Shown: in pieces, positions 1 through 11,100 of the stretch
Layout: the number at the start of each line of letters is the position of its first letter
How positions within the stretch are numbered: position 1 is the stretch's first letter
Assembly: GCA_036365455.1 (NCBI GenBank)
Contig: JAWQUS010000030.1
Coordinates: forward strand, 21,038,001 to 21,102,000
DNA length: 64,000 bases
Direction of reading: 5' to 3'
Source: Macrosoma leucophasiata
Lineage: Eukaryota; Arthropoda; Insecta; Lepidoptera; Hedylidae
Program-made: the position numbers and the translations under genes
Notes under the pieces: model-generated
Told to the model about the DNA's origin: nothing
The model's database searches: none
Seen by the model: only the letters and a program-made list of their open reading frames with translations

Positions 1-202
1 TGAAAAAAAGACGTGTGGCACTCGGGGACTGCCGCGGTAAAGCTATTGCATTTACATAATTATCTAAAATTATGCAAAACAAAATAAAATGCAAATAAAA
101 GAAAAAAAAATTAGAAAAATGAAACAATAATTTTCTATATTTACCACTTTTTAAATATTGAATGGAAAAACAAACAAAAAAAAAAATTAACAAAATCAAT
201 CT

Positions 203-283
203 TGGCAGCGGTGGGATTCGAACCCACGCCTTCGAAGAGACTGGTGCCTTAAACCAGCACCTAGACCGCTCGGCTACGCTACC
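203..283 (-). tRNA. tRNA-Leu, anticodon AAG
   Basis: On the minus strand the acceptor arms GGTAGCG (283-277) and CGCTGCC pair, with one G-U. The D arm has the GCCGAGCGGTCTA pattern (A box). The anticodon stem CTGGT/ACCAG encloses the loop TTAAGGC, giving anticodon AAG (reads CUU). A long variable arm (TCTCTTCGAAGGC) is typical of class II leucine tRNAs. The T arm GTGGGTTCGAATCCCAC contains the B box. The discriminator is A, CCA is not encoded, and no intron is visible. Oligo-T tracts suitable for pol III termination follow on the minus strand. All stems look intact, so it is probably functional. Confidence 0.92.
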
Positions 284-1214
284 CACGAGGCCGGACGGCC
301 AAATATAATATATTACTTTCTTTAAATGAGTTTAAAATTTGTAATCCGGAGCGTCCGGTTTTTTACGTTACGGAACTTCTGAATTCAGTCCCCGCGCTCA
401 AGCCCCGCGATAGAAGCTGCAATAGCTTAGAATCTTTCTTGTTACGACGGAAAAGTTAATAGTTATAGCCGCGGGGGGGGGGGTCAGGCCTAGGGGGCGC
501 ACTACAATACTGTTATCACAGAATACTGTGATCACAGAAGCAAGCAAGTTACTATACTTATTATTTACCAACTTTCCAACGTTCATCACTACGAAATCGT
601 CGCATTGGCTTACGACTCGAGTATTAATAAGTTGACATGATATGTACCAAAATAGACGTACTTTTAAGATTGAGCCTACTCTTTCAAAACTTGCTATCAC
701 TATAATCCAACGGCCGACAGTAGTCCCGCACTTTGCATACGAATGACGACCAACTTATTCACTCGATGCATTTCACTGCCCCACATTGGAATATAAAACA
801 ACGCGCCTGCGCTGCAGCCTGCAACACTAATTGTGGATAATGTGTGTGTCGTGGGGCGCTCCTCTGGTTGAGCTATGACGGGTGGTATAGCTGGTGGTGC
901 CACTGCACCTGCGAACCACCACGACCGTAGAGTGCGGGCGTTAGAAAGTACGGGGCAGAGGTGCGTGGAAGGGGTGTTTTCAGAAAGAAAACTATCGGTT
1001 CATATAACCGAAAACGCAGGCCAGCCAAGCCTACCCCGATGACCTAGTTTTTCCTAGCCCGAACCACTGGGGTCTTCCAGTCTTCCAGGTTCACTATTTT
1101 CTTGCTTCCTATTCTTATCACTTCACTATATTCACTTGGCAGAGACCATGTCATACCAACTAGAACTAGAACTAGATGGTTCTTCGTAGCAACCCACGGA
1201 AATGGTCGAGGTTA
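284..1214. other. intergenic, no gene seen
   Basis: No coding exon, tRNA or recognisable transposon. A G-run at about 474-482 and mixed-composition sequence; the short open frames have no family resemblance. Confidence 0.5.
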
Positions 1215-1704
1215 GAAATAGAAATAGAAATAGAAAATATTTTTATTTCGAATAGATCTTTACAGATACTTTCAAAACGTCAATAAATCATAAACTACCT
1301 AGAGCGAATAACCATTACATATAGTGAAGAAAAATCATATATTAATAGTAAATTAAAAATTAAAATTTAAACTATTTGGTTAAAACATAATAATCATAAA
1401 ATTTTTCAATTCCTTCAATGATAATAAATGAAGAAAAAGAAAAACTTATTCGTCAAGATCAATGTTATTCACTTAGCAGAGTTCCAAGTGCAGTCACTAC
1501 TGAGAAGAACTCCGCTACCCAACAAACTCAGTAAGAGCTCTTTTAAATGAAAGCTTAAATCTAGTACAGATTATCGTGAAAAATCAAATAATGTCAACGT
1601 CCATAGCATAGATGCAAATAAACTGCTATCTACTAAATGTGATGTAGCCCCTGCAAACCAGAACAGACCAGTCCCCACCAACAGCACCCGTTCACGAGTA
1701 TGAC
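1215..1704 (-). mobile_element. CR1-like LINE, 3' end fragment (copy A)
   Basis: Near-identical to blocks at 43763-44460, 50328-50740 (there inverted) and 59288-60240. The element's 3' tip is the simple repeat (TTTCTA)n, seen here as GAAATAGAAATAG at the left edge, followed inward by a conserved 3' untranslated block. The copy breaks off at 1704 where the others continue with GCATGTGACAGCC. It is a 5'-truncated dead copy; the parent reverse transcriptase is readable at 45027-46883. Confidence 0.75.
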
Positions 1705-1810
1705 GTTAGCACCTCCTTCCCCTGGCATTCTGCCCTAGGTTGTCTAGGGCGTGAAAAATTTTGATTGTGTGGGTGTCGTGCGTGCTAGGACTCACCGGGG
1801 GTTTTCCAAT

Positions 1811-3960
1811 TTTTTTTTTATTTTTTTTTATTATTTATTTATTTTTTTTTTTTGTGAAAGCTTTTTAACCATTTAGGCATATTCTTTTCACGGCCCGGCT
1901 ATCTTCGCACGCACAACTTACATTATATAGGCGGTAAGGTCGCGGAAAGTGGCGGTCGGACATAGGCTTGCGGCCTCACCAGGCGCCTAGGTTGTTAGCC
2001 AGGCGTTAGACACATCCGGGGGGTCGCCGCTTAGGCGGGGGTCGAACCCGTCTGACCGGGTACCCGATCAAAGGGGGGGGGATTGAACCTTCCCCCAATA
2101 CAACCGTCGCGGTGAAACGATCACGGCGGTCCGCCAGTGATCGAACGGCGTCTTGGAAGGGGGTTGCACTACAGAAGTCAACGGGTGTCAGGGCTCGTAT
2201 CAGCGGAACTGGAATCGAGGCCCCGTCGTTGCCCCATGGAACAACGGCGTCCCGTGGGGACCCAGGTGAGGGCGGGGGACCGTTGGCTGTCATTCTACAT
2301 CCCGGCCTCGCAGCCAGAGCGGTGGTAACGCGCGACGGACGCGCATCGCGATCGCGGCAGTTTTATCAACGTTAACGGACGTCCGCCACGCGTCTAGCCA
2401 CTCCGGCAGCAGGTCCAGCAAACGTTGCATCTTACTAATGGCCATGTTAACACGGGACGACGACGTTGTGTAGGCACTGTCGTCGGTAAACAGAGAAAGC
2501 ATGACATCCTCCTCTCCCTCTCGCAGATGCTCGCGAAGGGTGGGGATGTCATCCGTGTATGCCGCGTAAAGCGCAGGCGATACACAGCTTCCCTGTGGTA
2601 CTCCGGCCCGGATGGGACGGTGGCGAGAATCAACGCCCTCTACCGAGACGTAAAACCGCCTGTCCCGGGCGGAAGAAAATTTGCCAGTTTAGCCAACAGG
2701 CCCGTGTGCCACACCCGGTTGAAGGCCTTCTCTTTATCGAGAAAGACCCCGACCGAGTAGCGGCAAGGTGGTGTAACATACGCGTTAATTGTAATGTTGT
2801 TGAGTGACCGGCGCGGAAGCCGAACTGTTCCTCCCGACATGGGAGCAACGGCCTCAGCCTCTGCAGCCACAGCCGCTCAAACAACTTCGCGATATGCAAT
2901 AACAACGTTATAGGGCGGTAGCTCGAGGGATGGCGGCGGTCCTTTCCCGGTTTGGAGAGGACGATGATTTTCCTCAGCTTCCACTCACTGGGGAAGTGTC
3001 CGGATCGGAGTATGCCGTTGAAGAGCTTGGTGAGGGTCACCAAGCTCCTCCACGGCAGATGGTGGAGGGCCGCGCATGGGATGCCGTCCGGCCCCGCCGC
3101 CTTGCGCTTAGGCAGACGGGTGACCGCTCTACGCACCTCCGAGGGAGAGATGAAGTCTTTCCCTGGTAGGCGCGGAGCTGGGGCCGACGATAGGTCCCTA
3201 ACGCGGCCCTCACACGCATCATAGTGCTCGACGACAGATGCGTCGGGGGAGGGAGGGTTGGGGGTAAATACCCCCTCTAAGTGCGTGGCCAGGATTTCGG
3301 CCTGGTCGGCGGGTCGGTAACACCGGTTACCCGCGCCATCTAGGAGCGGGTAAATGGGGGCGGGATCCCGAGTCAGTGCTCTGTTGAGGGCATGCAGATT
3401 TGTGCCGTGTTCGGCCGCCCGGTCGATCGTGTCACCCCAGGCGGCCCCGCGATGTGCCTCTAACAACAGATGCACCTCCTCGGTGATCTTGTTTAGGTCG
3501 CGCTTGACTGACGGGCAACGAGTGCGCGCCCACAGTTGGCGGAGGACTCGCTTTTGGCGAAGCTTGGCTTGGAGTGAGGCAGGCAGAGCGTCCCGTCGCT
3601 TCGTTGGTGGTCTTAGAGAGGTGGCCGCTTCGGCGGCGATCGTGATGTCGGCGGTTATTTGGCGGACCGCCGCCTCCACCTCTTCCGGAGTGGAGATTGC
3701 GCCCACAGGGCCTGCCTCGCTCATAGCACGCTCAAAAGCGTCCCAGTCCGTCCGGCGGCGGGTCGGGCGATTTAGATCAAATGGTAGAGCTATGAGCGCG
3801 TAGGCCCCACCACTCTGCCATGTCTGAGTAAGTAGGTTGTTAATTCCGGCGCCGTGTTCCAGTTGCCAGCTGAACGTGGCAGCCGCGGCGAGCATCATTA
3901 TTTATCGGCAGGATAGAGTGAAAGCGCCGGTTCCCACGCTCCTGAGTTCTTCCAACTGCA
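1811..3960 (-). mobile_element. Jockey-like non-LTR retrotransposon, 5'-truncated
   Basis: The minus strand reads linker, reverse transcriptase and 3' end, finishing in an A-rich tail at 1811-1852 (T-rich on the + strand). The endonuclease is missing. GC content is much higher than in the flanks. The tail orientation agrees with the coding strand, so one 5'-truncated insertion is the simplest reading. Confidence 0.75.
2394..3898 (-). pseudogene. Jockey-like reverse transcriptase, frameshifted
   Basis: From 3898 a 422-codon frame carries the pre-RT linker and then RT motifs: KAAGPDGIP, LRKIIVLSKPGKDRRHPSSY, then EEQFGFRAGHSTTLQL. Near 2740 the match moves to another minus frame (VFLDKEKAFNRVWH, 2640-2870). 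The PQGS motif and the catalytic box, here FTDDSAY, then lie in further frames between 2640 and 2394. At least two frameshifts therefore inactivate it. The family reverse-transcribes its own RNA at nicked target DNA. Assignment to the Jockey clade rests on motif style from memory; R1-type is the main alternative. Confidence 0.75.
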
Positions 3961-5429
3961 GTTCCACTAGGCAGTATATGTCCGTTTATAAATATTTGAA
4001 ACGTTTTAGATCAATTTCCTATATTTAAATGAAAACATTATGTAGGGTCTTCCCAAAACTAGCGGCGGTAAGTAACCTACAATAATATAAAACTTTGAGT
4101 GCTCTCTGAAATATAATGTTAATTTAAATTACACTAAAAGTCATGTCAGCGTTATCGAGTGCCTTCAGATAGTCCAGATATCATATTTTACACGTAGCGC
4201 AATACCCAGGCCATATTCTCTGCCCAGGCGCTAATTTATGTCACTACTTCCGGCTCGTTTTTATTCCTAAAGCTTGTATCCGCATGCTGTAATTGCAGCC
4301 TTACTTTAGCAATACTTGGGTAGATTTATTACCCTCATCAGTGAGCGGCGGCTACGAGGTGCGGTGCGGGGTGCGGGGTGCGAGGGAGGAGGGGGGGGGG
4401 GGGGTTTGCGTCATCTTCCGCTACACAATGCGATGCGTGAGTGACATAATCATCGCTATGTGTAGCATTTGTAGCACTGTCAAACCAGCACATACGGGCC
4501 GCGGGACACTCGTACGGGACTCTTACGTCACAACTTAATGGCTTTTATCGTAGCGGTTGTACGCAATGTTGAGATATACCTTCCATCTATTTATCCTACT
4601 TACCTAAGTTTTATATTTGTTGAAAATGGCGTTTTTAGAAGACTTGCTTTTGCGTGGAATGACATTGAATTTTAATGACCCAGTAGCGACCCAACAGCAG
4701 ACCTCAGTCATGACATGAATGTGACATGAATAATGTGTGCCCACTTTCTTCAAAACCATCTGAGAAATGTGATGTTTGTGCGACTCATGTAATGAGCGTC
4801 TCCCTCACTATCCTTCACATAGTAATGAAGGTCAAAGATTTACTCCAAGATACCATTAGATAGTGGGAAATAAAAACGTGGGAGAAAGCATAATCTGACA
4901 CCTTCGTTAATTGGTCATCTAAAGTTCTTCAATGTAGAGCAGAAAAGTTATCGCGATTTCAAGTTGAATTGTTTAATTTGGAGTCCGAACCATGACTTCG
5001 TAGTCTTCGTACTACCTGGAAAATAAAAGCGCTCACATTAGGACAACGATTAACGTCTGGACGATTGGGCGGTCTTCTTTGGGTTCTTTGATTCACCAGA
5101 TAATTGATCCTCTAAAACTAATAGTCGTGCTTGAAAATAAATACTTAGTAGGCAGGTACTCTGAACGCTAAAGGCTCAACTACTTACTCAAGTACGATGA
5201 TTTCTTTGCAGAAGTCTTACGTACTTATACTTAATTGTAGTAATGTGCAGCTCATTGAACTGATTGACCTACAATTTCAACTAAGTTGTTACTCATAATA
5301 TCATAATATTCGCTATAGGTACTGAGTACAACAACAATAAATGGCTTGACATTAACGAGACTCGTTCGGCTAGTTATCTGTGTCAAATGGACAACTACAA
5401 CACGATTTATCGTATTAAATAATGACGCG
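3961..5429. other. intergenic, no gene seen
   Basis: AT-rich sequence without coding signature. A G-rich run at 4380-4405 is the only compositional feature. No repeat ends recognised. Confidence 0.5.
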
Positions 5430-5735
5430 CGCGCGGTGGTGCCGATCGAGACGCAGTGATTAAGTTCATAATGTTCCCAGGCCGTGAATTACCGAGACAC
5501 GCTCACGTCGAAGTCGTAAGCTCTGATAATGTTCGGCGGGCGCTAGCGAGGAGCCAGGATGGGCAGCACGGCGCGGCGGTGGCGCGGCGGTGCCGTGGGA
5601 GCCGCCGCTGCGCCCGCTGCAGTGAAAGTTGCCAAATCGGGCCGCGGAGTTCGCTCTTCGTATCCCGAGCGATTTCGCGAGAGATAAGCCGGCGGCGCCG
5701 GCGCCCGCCGTGCGGGAAACCGAAAGTATGCATTT
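5430..5735. promoter_or_regulatory. GC- and CpG-rich island, possible promoter or 5' exon
   Basis: Strong local rise in GC and CpG within AT-rich DNA. A 43-codon + strand frame starts at ATG 5559 (MGSTARR...) and ends in TAA, with no family match and no clear splice donor. It could be the promoter or a non-coding first exon of the downstream calpain gene, whose N-terminal exon was not found. This is inference only. Confidence 0.25.
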
Positions 5736-6508
5736 TGCATTTGATTAGATTAACACCAAACTGGAGCGCGCCGAGTCACGGACTAATTTTTTCGCGTTCA
5801 ATCTCAAAAGTAGTGTTTCTACGATTGCATGCAAGAACGGCCCCAGCTTTAATTGGATTCAGGGTTCAGATGAGGTTGTACCGAGTTTATTCTTCAATTT
5901 AAGTAGGTACAATAAAACTTGATATAATTATATTAATTAAGGCACACATTTGGCTTCTAATTAATTTTGTACAGAATTGAGGGCGACCGTAATCGAAGGC
6001 CCTTCACAGGCCGGTGCGTGAAGGAATGAGAGGTGGGCGCGCGCCGCCGCCGTGACCGTCGGTGGCGATGCCGGTCATATTGTAATGAGGTGTGATTATC
6101 GCGTATGGCAATCAGGAGAGCGCATCTACCGTGCCCGCGCCGCGTGCAATGTGCATGATCCGCCGATATTAATTGCTTGTATTTGTGACCGCGGAAGCAG
6201 TACTGCTGCAATTTGTTCGAGCAATCACCCCCTCGTTGAGCGCACGCGCTCCGCCGGCTGCGACTTGCATTATTAGCACCACTGAATGAACGACACTTAA
6301 CGTTGTATAAGTTTCGTTGTGACTTCGGGCACGCACTGACAATGAGTGGCGGAAGGTGAATGAATGCTCACTGCAGTTCGCGCCGTTATTCCTAGGAAAG
6401 ACGTATGTCGCGGCCCTAACAATGCAGGGTTTCCCATTCAGATTCTAATCGCTTGTTTTATATTAATCTAGATTTACTATCATCAGGCAGGTACTGAAAT
6501 GTTTGGGA
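5736..6508. other. intergenic with a second GC-rich patch
   Basis: A second CpG-rich patch at about 6035-6260. No exon, RNA gene or transposon end recognised. Confidence 0.4.
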
Positions 6509-7481
6509 TAGGGTAAACTGGTTAAATACGCCCTACTTTTTAATTTTGTCAAATAAAACACATTTAGAAGCAATATATACTTATTTCTTGGGAATCATAT
6601 GTTACATAAACTAATCAGCCTCTTATTACTTGGTCATTAAGCCAGTAATTCTAATAATTTTTTGACTTGCACGTTATTTTAAAAACTATAGAAAAGGGCG
6701 TATTCCCCAAGGGGGTCTGTGAAAAATGCCCTATAGTAAAAAAAACTAAATATTAATAGTAATAAAGAAAAATCAACATAATATAGAAAAACATATGACT
6801 TGTGTTGCTGCCGCACATTGGAGCCACCACATTTGTTACAGAAATTGTTGTACATCGTACAATCTTCATGCAACCATTTCAAGCATCTTGTACACTGTAT
6901 GTACTAGCTTTGTTGATCCCTTACTCTTTACTGGTGACCTTTGACATTGCCTCATTTAGAGCTTCAGCCGTCCACGATGGTCTGCATGTTTTTGTTTTGT
7001 AACGTCTACCCATAATTAATCCGTATAAACAAGTTTAAGCACATTAAAAATTGAGGCAAATTTCACCTACGAAATCGGGGCGTATTTCACAAAACGTACG
7101 CAAATACGCCCCAGCGCTTAGTACCTAAAACTAATATAAACTTGCAAAAATATTGGTATTTTTATAAAGGTTATGTACCTATCTAAAACCATAAATCGTT
7201 CACACTCATTTAAAAATATTACTTGAAAAGTTAATAATATATACAAAGACGGTGAGTCTTGTGTGTGTCACGTAAGTTGTGTTACAATCCGAACAAATTT
7301 TTTAAAGATTTTGATTTTTTTTCTTAACAACAAACGAACTGCAGCCGCTTGCCTCAAAGAATTTAAGTACTACTGCCACCTATCGATTGGCGCTCTAACT
7401 ATTACAAATGATAGTTCGGTGTGCTTTATATTACAAGTGGGGCATATTTCCTGATAGGGCGTTTTTCACCAGTTTACCCTA
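6509..7481 (-). mobile_element. pogo/Tigger-like DNA transposon, non-autonomous
   Basis: 27-bp terminal inverted repeats at 6509-6535 and 7455-7481 match at 25 of 27 positions; the outer part is TAGGGTAAACTGG. TA at each tip fits a TA target duplication. Inside, on the minus strand, lies the start of a pogo-type transposase (see 6810-7013). Further TIR-like GGGCGTATT motifs occur inside at about 6697 and 7077. About 970 bp long, no intact transposase; probably moved in trans. Confidence 0.7.
6810..7013 (-). pseudogene. pogo-like transposase remnant
   Basis: From ATG 7013 the minus strand reads MGRRYKTKTCRPSW, then TAEALNEAMSKV, before a stop. This is the N-terminal Psq-type helix-turn-helix pattern of pogo/Tigger transposases. 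In another frame, just downstream, KWLHEDCTMYNNFCNKCG has the Trp-His-Cys...Cys-x2-Cys spacing of the C-terminal PHD-like finger of insect pogo transposases. The DDE catalytic core between them is missing. So N- and C-terminal ends are fused by internal deletion, as expected for a MITE derived from a full-length element. Family knowledge from memory. Confidence 0.6.
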
Positions 7482-7551
7482 CACAAAGATCTAGGTATAT
7501 ACTTACACAGTGGTTGTAAAAAACGGTTATGCATTGAAATATCTGTCTAAG

Positions 7552-7725
7552 TGTGTATAATTTTGAGTGTGGACTGTAGGTTTTGATGGCGTTTAGCACT
7601 AAATCAAGAAATGAAAAAAATACACACTTTCACTAGCACTGATTTTTATTGCGACTGACATTTTAAAAAGACAGACATAAAGAAGTATAGTAAATTTCTG
7701 GCCAGTACTGAATACAATTCGAACA
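7552..7725 (-). repeat. BEL/Pao 3' LTR
   Basis: 174 bp. In the element's sense it begins TGTTCGAATTG and ends TTATACACA. Contains an AATAAA in the sense orientation. Preceded on the minus strand by a purine-rich stretch (GGTGGGCGGCA) that fits a polypurine tract for plus-strand priming. Confidence 0.93.
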
Positions 7726-8187
7726 TGCCGCCCACCAAAGGACAACAGTCCTTTACATGCTAAACAATCATTAAGAAACATTTAGATCTGTTCTGAACAA
7801 ATTGCTTCGAATCCTACAAATACAGTGTTACATTTCTATCAATTAGCAAGATGACTGAAACCTTAACATGCTTACATAAATCATGAACAAAAATAATTCC
7901 TAAGAACCTAATAACAACTATTATTCCTACTAATCACCTAAACATTTTGAATTTCATTACAAAGTTATTCCCTATTGCACAACGTGCCGTAATTATACCT
8001 AACCAAAGTTACACAATAGAAAAATAATGTTTGATCTTTTTGATAAAATTGTTATAACTCAATATTGATAAACTTGCATGTTAGTTGTGAAGATGTATAC
8101 AAAAAACATAAATGAAACTATTTTTTAATCATTCAAAAATACTAAACAAACATAAAAAACTAAAGTATTGTAATTTACAATATTTTG
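7726..8187 (-). other. BEL/Pao 3' non-coding leader
   Basis: About 460 bp between the pol stop and the 3' LTR. AT-rich, no third open frame, so no envelope gene. The end next to the LTR carries the probable polypurine tract. Confidence 0.6.
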
Positions 8188-11100
8188 TTACTTAGTCTCT
8201 ACAGGTAAATAACAAAGTTTTGATATGGAACGTTTAACCACATCACTTGAACATTTTACACTGTAAACCCTTGTTACATTGTCTGGCCCAGGATGTTTAG
8301 CAATTATTCGCCCTAGAGGCCACTTGCCCGGAGGCAACTGTTCATTTTTTAATAGCACAATGTCACCTATTTCAAACTCTTTAATGCGCTTTAACCACTT
8401 GGGACGTTCTTGAAGCCTAGATAAATACTCGGATTGCCACCGATGCCAAAATTCACTCACTAGTCTTTGAACATATTGCCACCGTGATAAACGATTCAAA
8501 TTAAGATCGCGAAGATCTGGACTAGGTATGGTGACCGGTGCTTCGCCGATCAGAAAATGACCTGGTGTGAGTATCTTGAAGTCAGTGTCTGTGGTGTCAA
8601 TGGGTGTCAAGGGCCTGGAATTCAAGCATGCCTCAATTTGGCATAGTGTAGTCGACATTTCTTCAAAAGTAAGTCTGGCTGTTAAAATTCGTCGAAGGTG
8701 ATGTTTGACTGACTTCACCCCGGCTTCCCATAGGCCACCAAAATTGGGGCTGTATGGGGGAATGAAGTGCCATTGTGTTCCCTCGGAAGCCAATATATTA
8801 TTCAAATGACCTGGTAGTTCAAGGTTGGTACTCTTCCATGCTTCTGCCAGGTGTTTATTGGCCCCAACGAAGTTCCTCCCTTGATCACTCCATATATGAG
8901 TACACCTTCCTCTGCGTGCAATGAATCTATGGAAAGCCCCTATAAATGATTCCGAAGACAGGTCGCCTACCAATTCCAGGTGAATGGCCTTGGTCACCAT
9001 ACAAATAAAAATTGCTATGTATGCCTTGTTTGATTTTGCTCCTCTACCTCTTGTCATTAGAACTTGCAATGGGCCGGCAAAATCTACTCCACTATGCTGG
9101 AATGGTCGTGCAGGAGTAGTGCGAACCCTAGGTAAGTCTGCCATGATTTGACTTCTTATCGCCGCCCTTTGCCTTGTACAAATTATGCATCTATGTAAAT
9201 ATGCCTTTACTGCATTTTTAATTCCAAGAATCCAGTATTTAGACCTAATGTAACAGACCATCAGCTGTATGCCACCGTGCAATGTCCTTTGATGTGCATC
9301 AGCAATGATTAAATGAGCTAAAGTAGACTTGTTGTTCATGATAATAGGATGTCTAGACTCGTCTTCTAAATCCGAGTTTCTCAATCTGCCTCCCACCCTG
9401 AGAATATTGCTGCTGTCTAAGAATGGATTTAGAGATTTAAGCCTACTACTCCTTTTTACATACTGCTTGTTTGTTATTCTATCTATCTCTTCAACAAAGG
9501 TTTCCCTTTGTGCTAACCTTATGCATGTTTTTAATGATTCATCTAGTTCTTCCACTGTTATAGGTCTGTCTAAGTTACTTGAATTTTTATTATAATTTAA
9601 AAATCTTCTACTATATACTATTACTCTCGTCAGCTCCTCTAACGAATCAAAATTCTCAAAGTTAATCTTGTCTTTTTTTTCAATTTTTAAATTAACTTGT
9701 ATTTTCTTTCTATCTATATCTGTGGGCAAATTGAGTCTTAAAAAATGTATTTCTTGATCTCTTAGCCAATCTGGCCCTTCCCACCATAGTTTGTTTCCAA
9801 TCAATTCTGTTAGTTCAAGCCCTCTCGAACCTATATCCGCAGGATTCTCCTTAGATTGTACATGAAACCATCGAGAGTTGCTTAAATTGTCCAATATTTC
9901 CACCACTCGATTGCTTACAAATACCTTCCATCTCGATGGATCTCCACATATCCATGACAAAACTACTGATGAATCTGTCCATGCATATACTCCTTGGACA
10001 GGTAATCTCATCGCCTCTCTAACTTGAGTTAACAATCTTGCCAATAAAACAGCTCCACAAAGCTCAAGGCGTGGCACTGAAATAGGCCTTACGGGCGCCA
10101 CTCTTGTCTTTGAAGCCACAATACCAGTTTTTATTTTACCATCTTTAGTTTGAACTCTGTAATATACAACAGCACAATAAGCCTTATTTGACGCATCACA
10201 GAACCCATGCAGAGTGATATTATCCAATTCTTTCCTATCTGTTTCAATCCATCTCTTGATCTGTACTAGATTTAAATTCTTAAAACTACTTCTTATTCTC
10301 AACCATTCTTCCTTAAGGCTATCTCCTACATATTCGTCCCAATCCAATCTTTCCATCCAAAGTTTCTGAATCAGTATTTTCGCTGGAATGATAGCTGCAC
10401 TTAACCATCCAAGGGGATCAAATAATCTTTGAATATCTGCTAAAATGTTTCTTTTTGTAATAATTTCTGGATGAGAAGGTAATTTTAATTGATACTGAAA
10501 TGAATCTGTTGACATGTTCCAAACAAGTCCTAAAGTTTTAATTGTACATTGATTTGAGTCTCCATTCCCCTTTTCTTCTTCAATTTGAAATTCATCTAAA
10601 AACTCCTTACTATTTGAAGCCCATTTTTGTAAAATAAATCCACCCTTCTTTAGTATATCTGTAATTTCTTTGCCTAATTGTATAGCTTCCTTAATTGTAA
10701 AACTACCACTCATACAGTCATCAACATAAAAGTCTTCTCTTATTATTCTTGCTGCTTCTGAACAATCACTACCCTCATCTTCGGCTAGTTGCATTAAGGT
10801 CTTGACCGCTAAATATGGTGCTGAGGCAGTGCCAAATGTAACTCGCAATATACGGTATTCTTCTATTTCTTCGTCTGTATTCTTTCTCCATAAAATCCTC
10901 TGTAAATCTGCATCTTCCTTTGTTACTTCGACCATTCTATACATCTTCTGAATGTCAGCGACGAAGCAAACTGGTTTTAAACGCCATCTCATGACAAGGT
11001 TTCGAAGGTCTTCTTGGAGCCAAGGTCCTGTCATGAGTATGTCGTTTAATGATTTACCGTTTGATCCGCTACATGAAGCATCAAATACAATCCTGACCTT

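Noticed and set aside
5459..5902. A 148-codon frame starting near 5456 as a gene
   Set aside because: Starts at a non-ATG codon and has no family resemblance; it owes its length to the GC-rich patch. Recorded only as a GC island.
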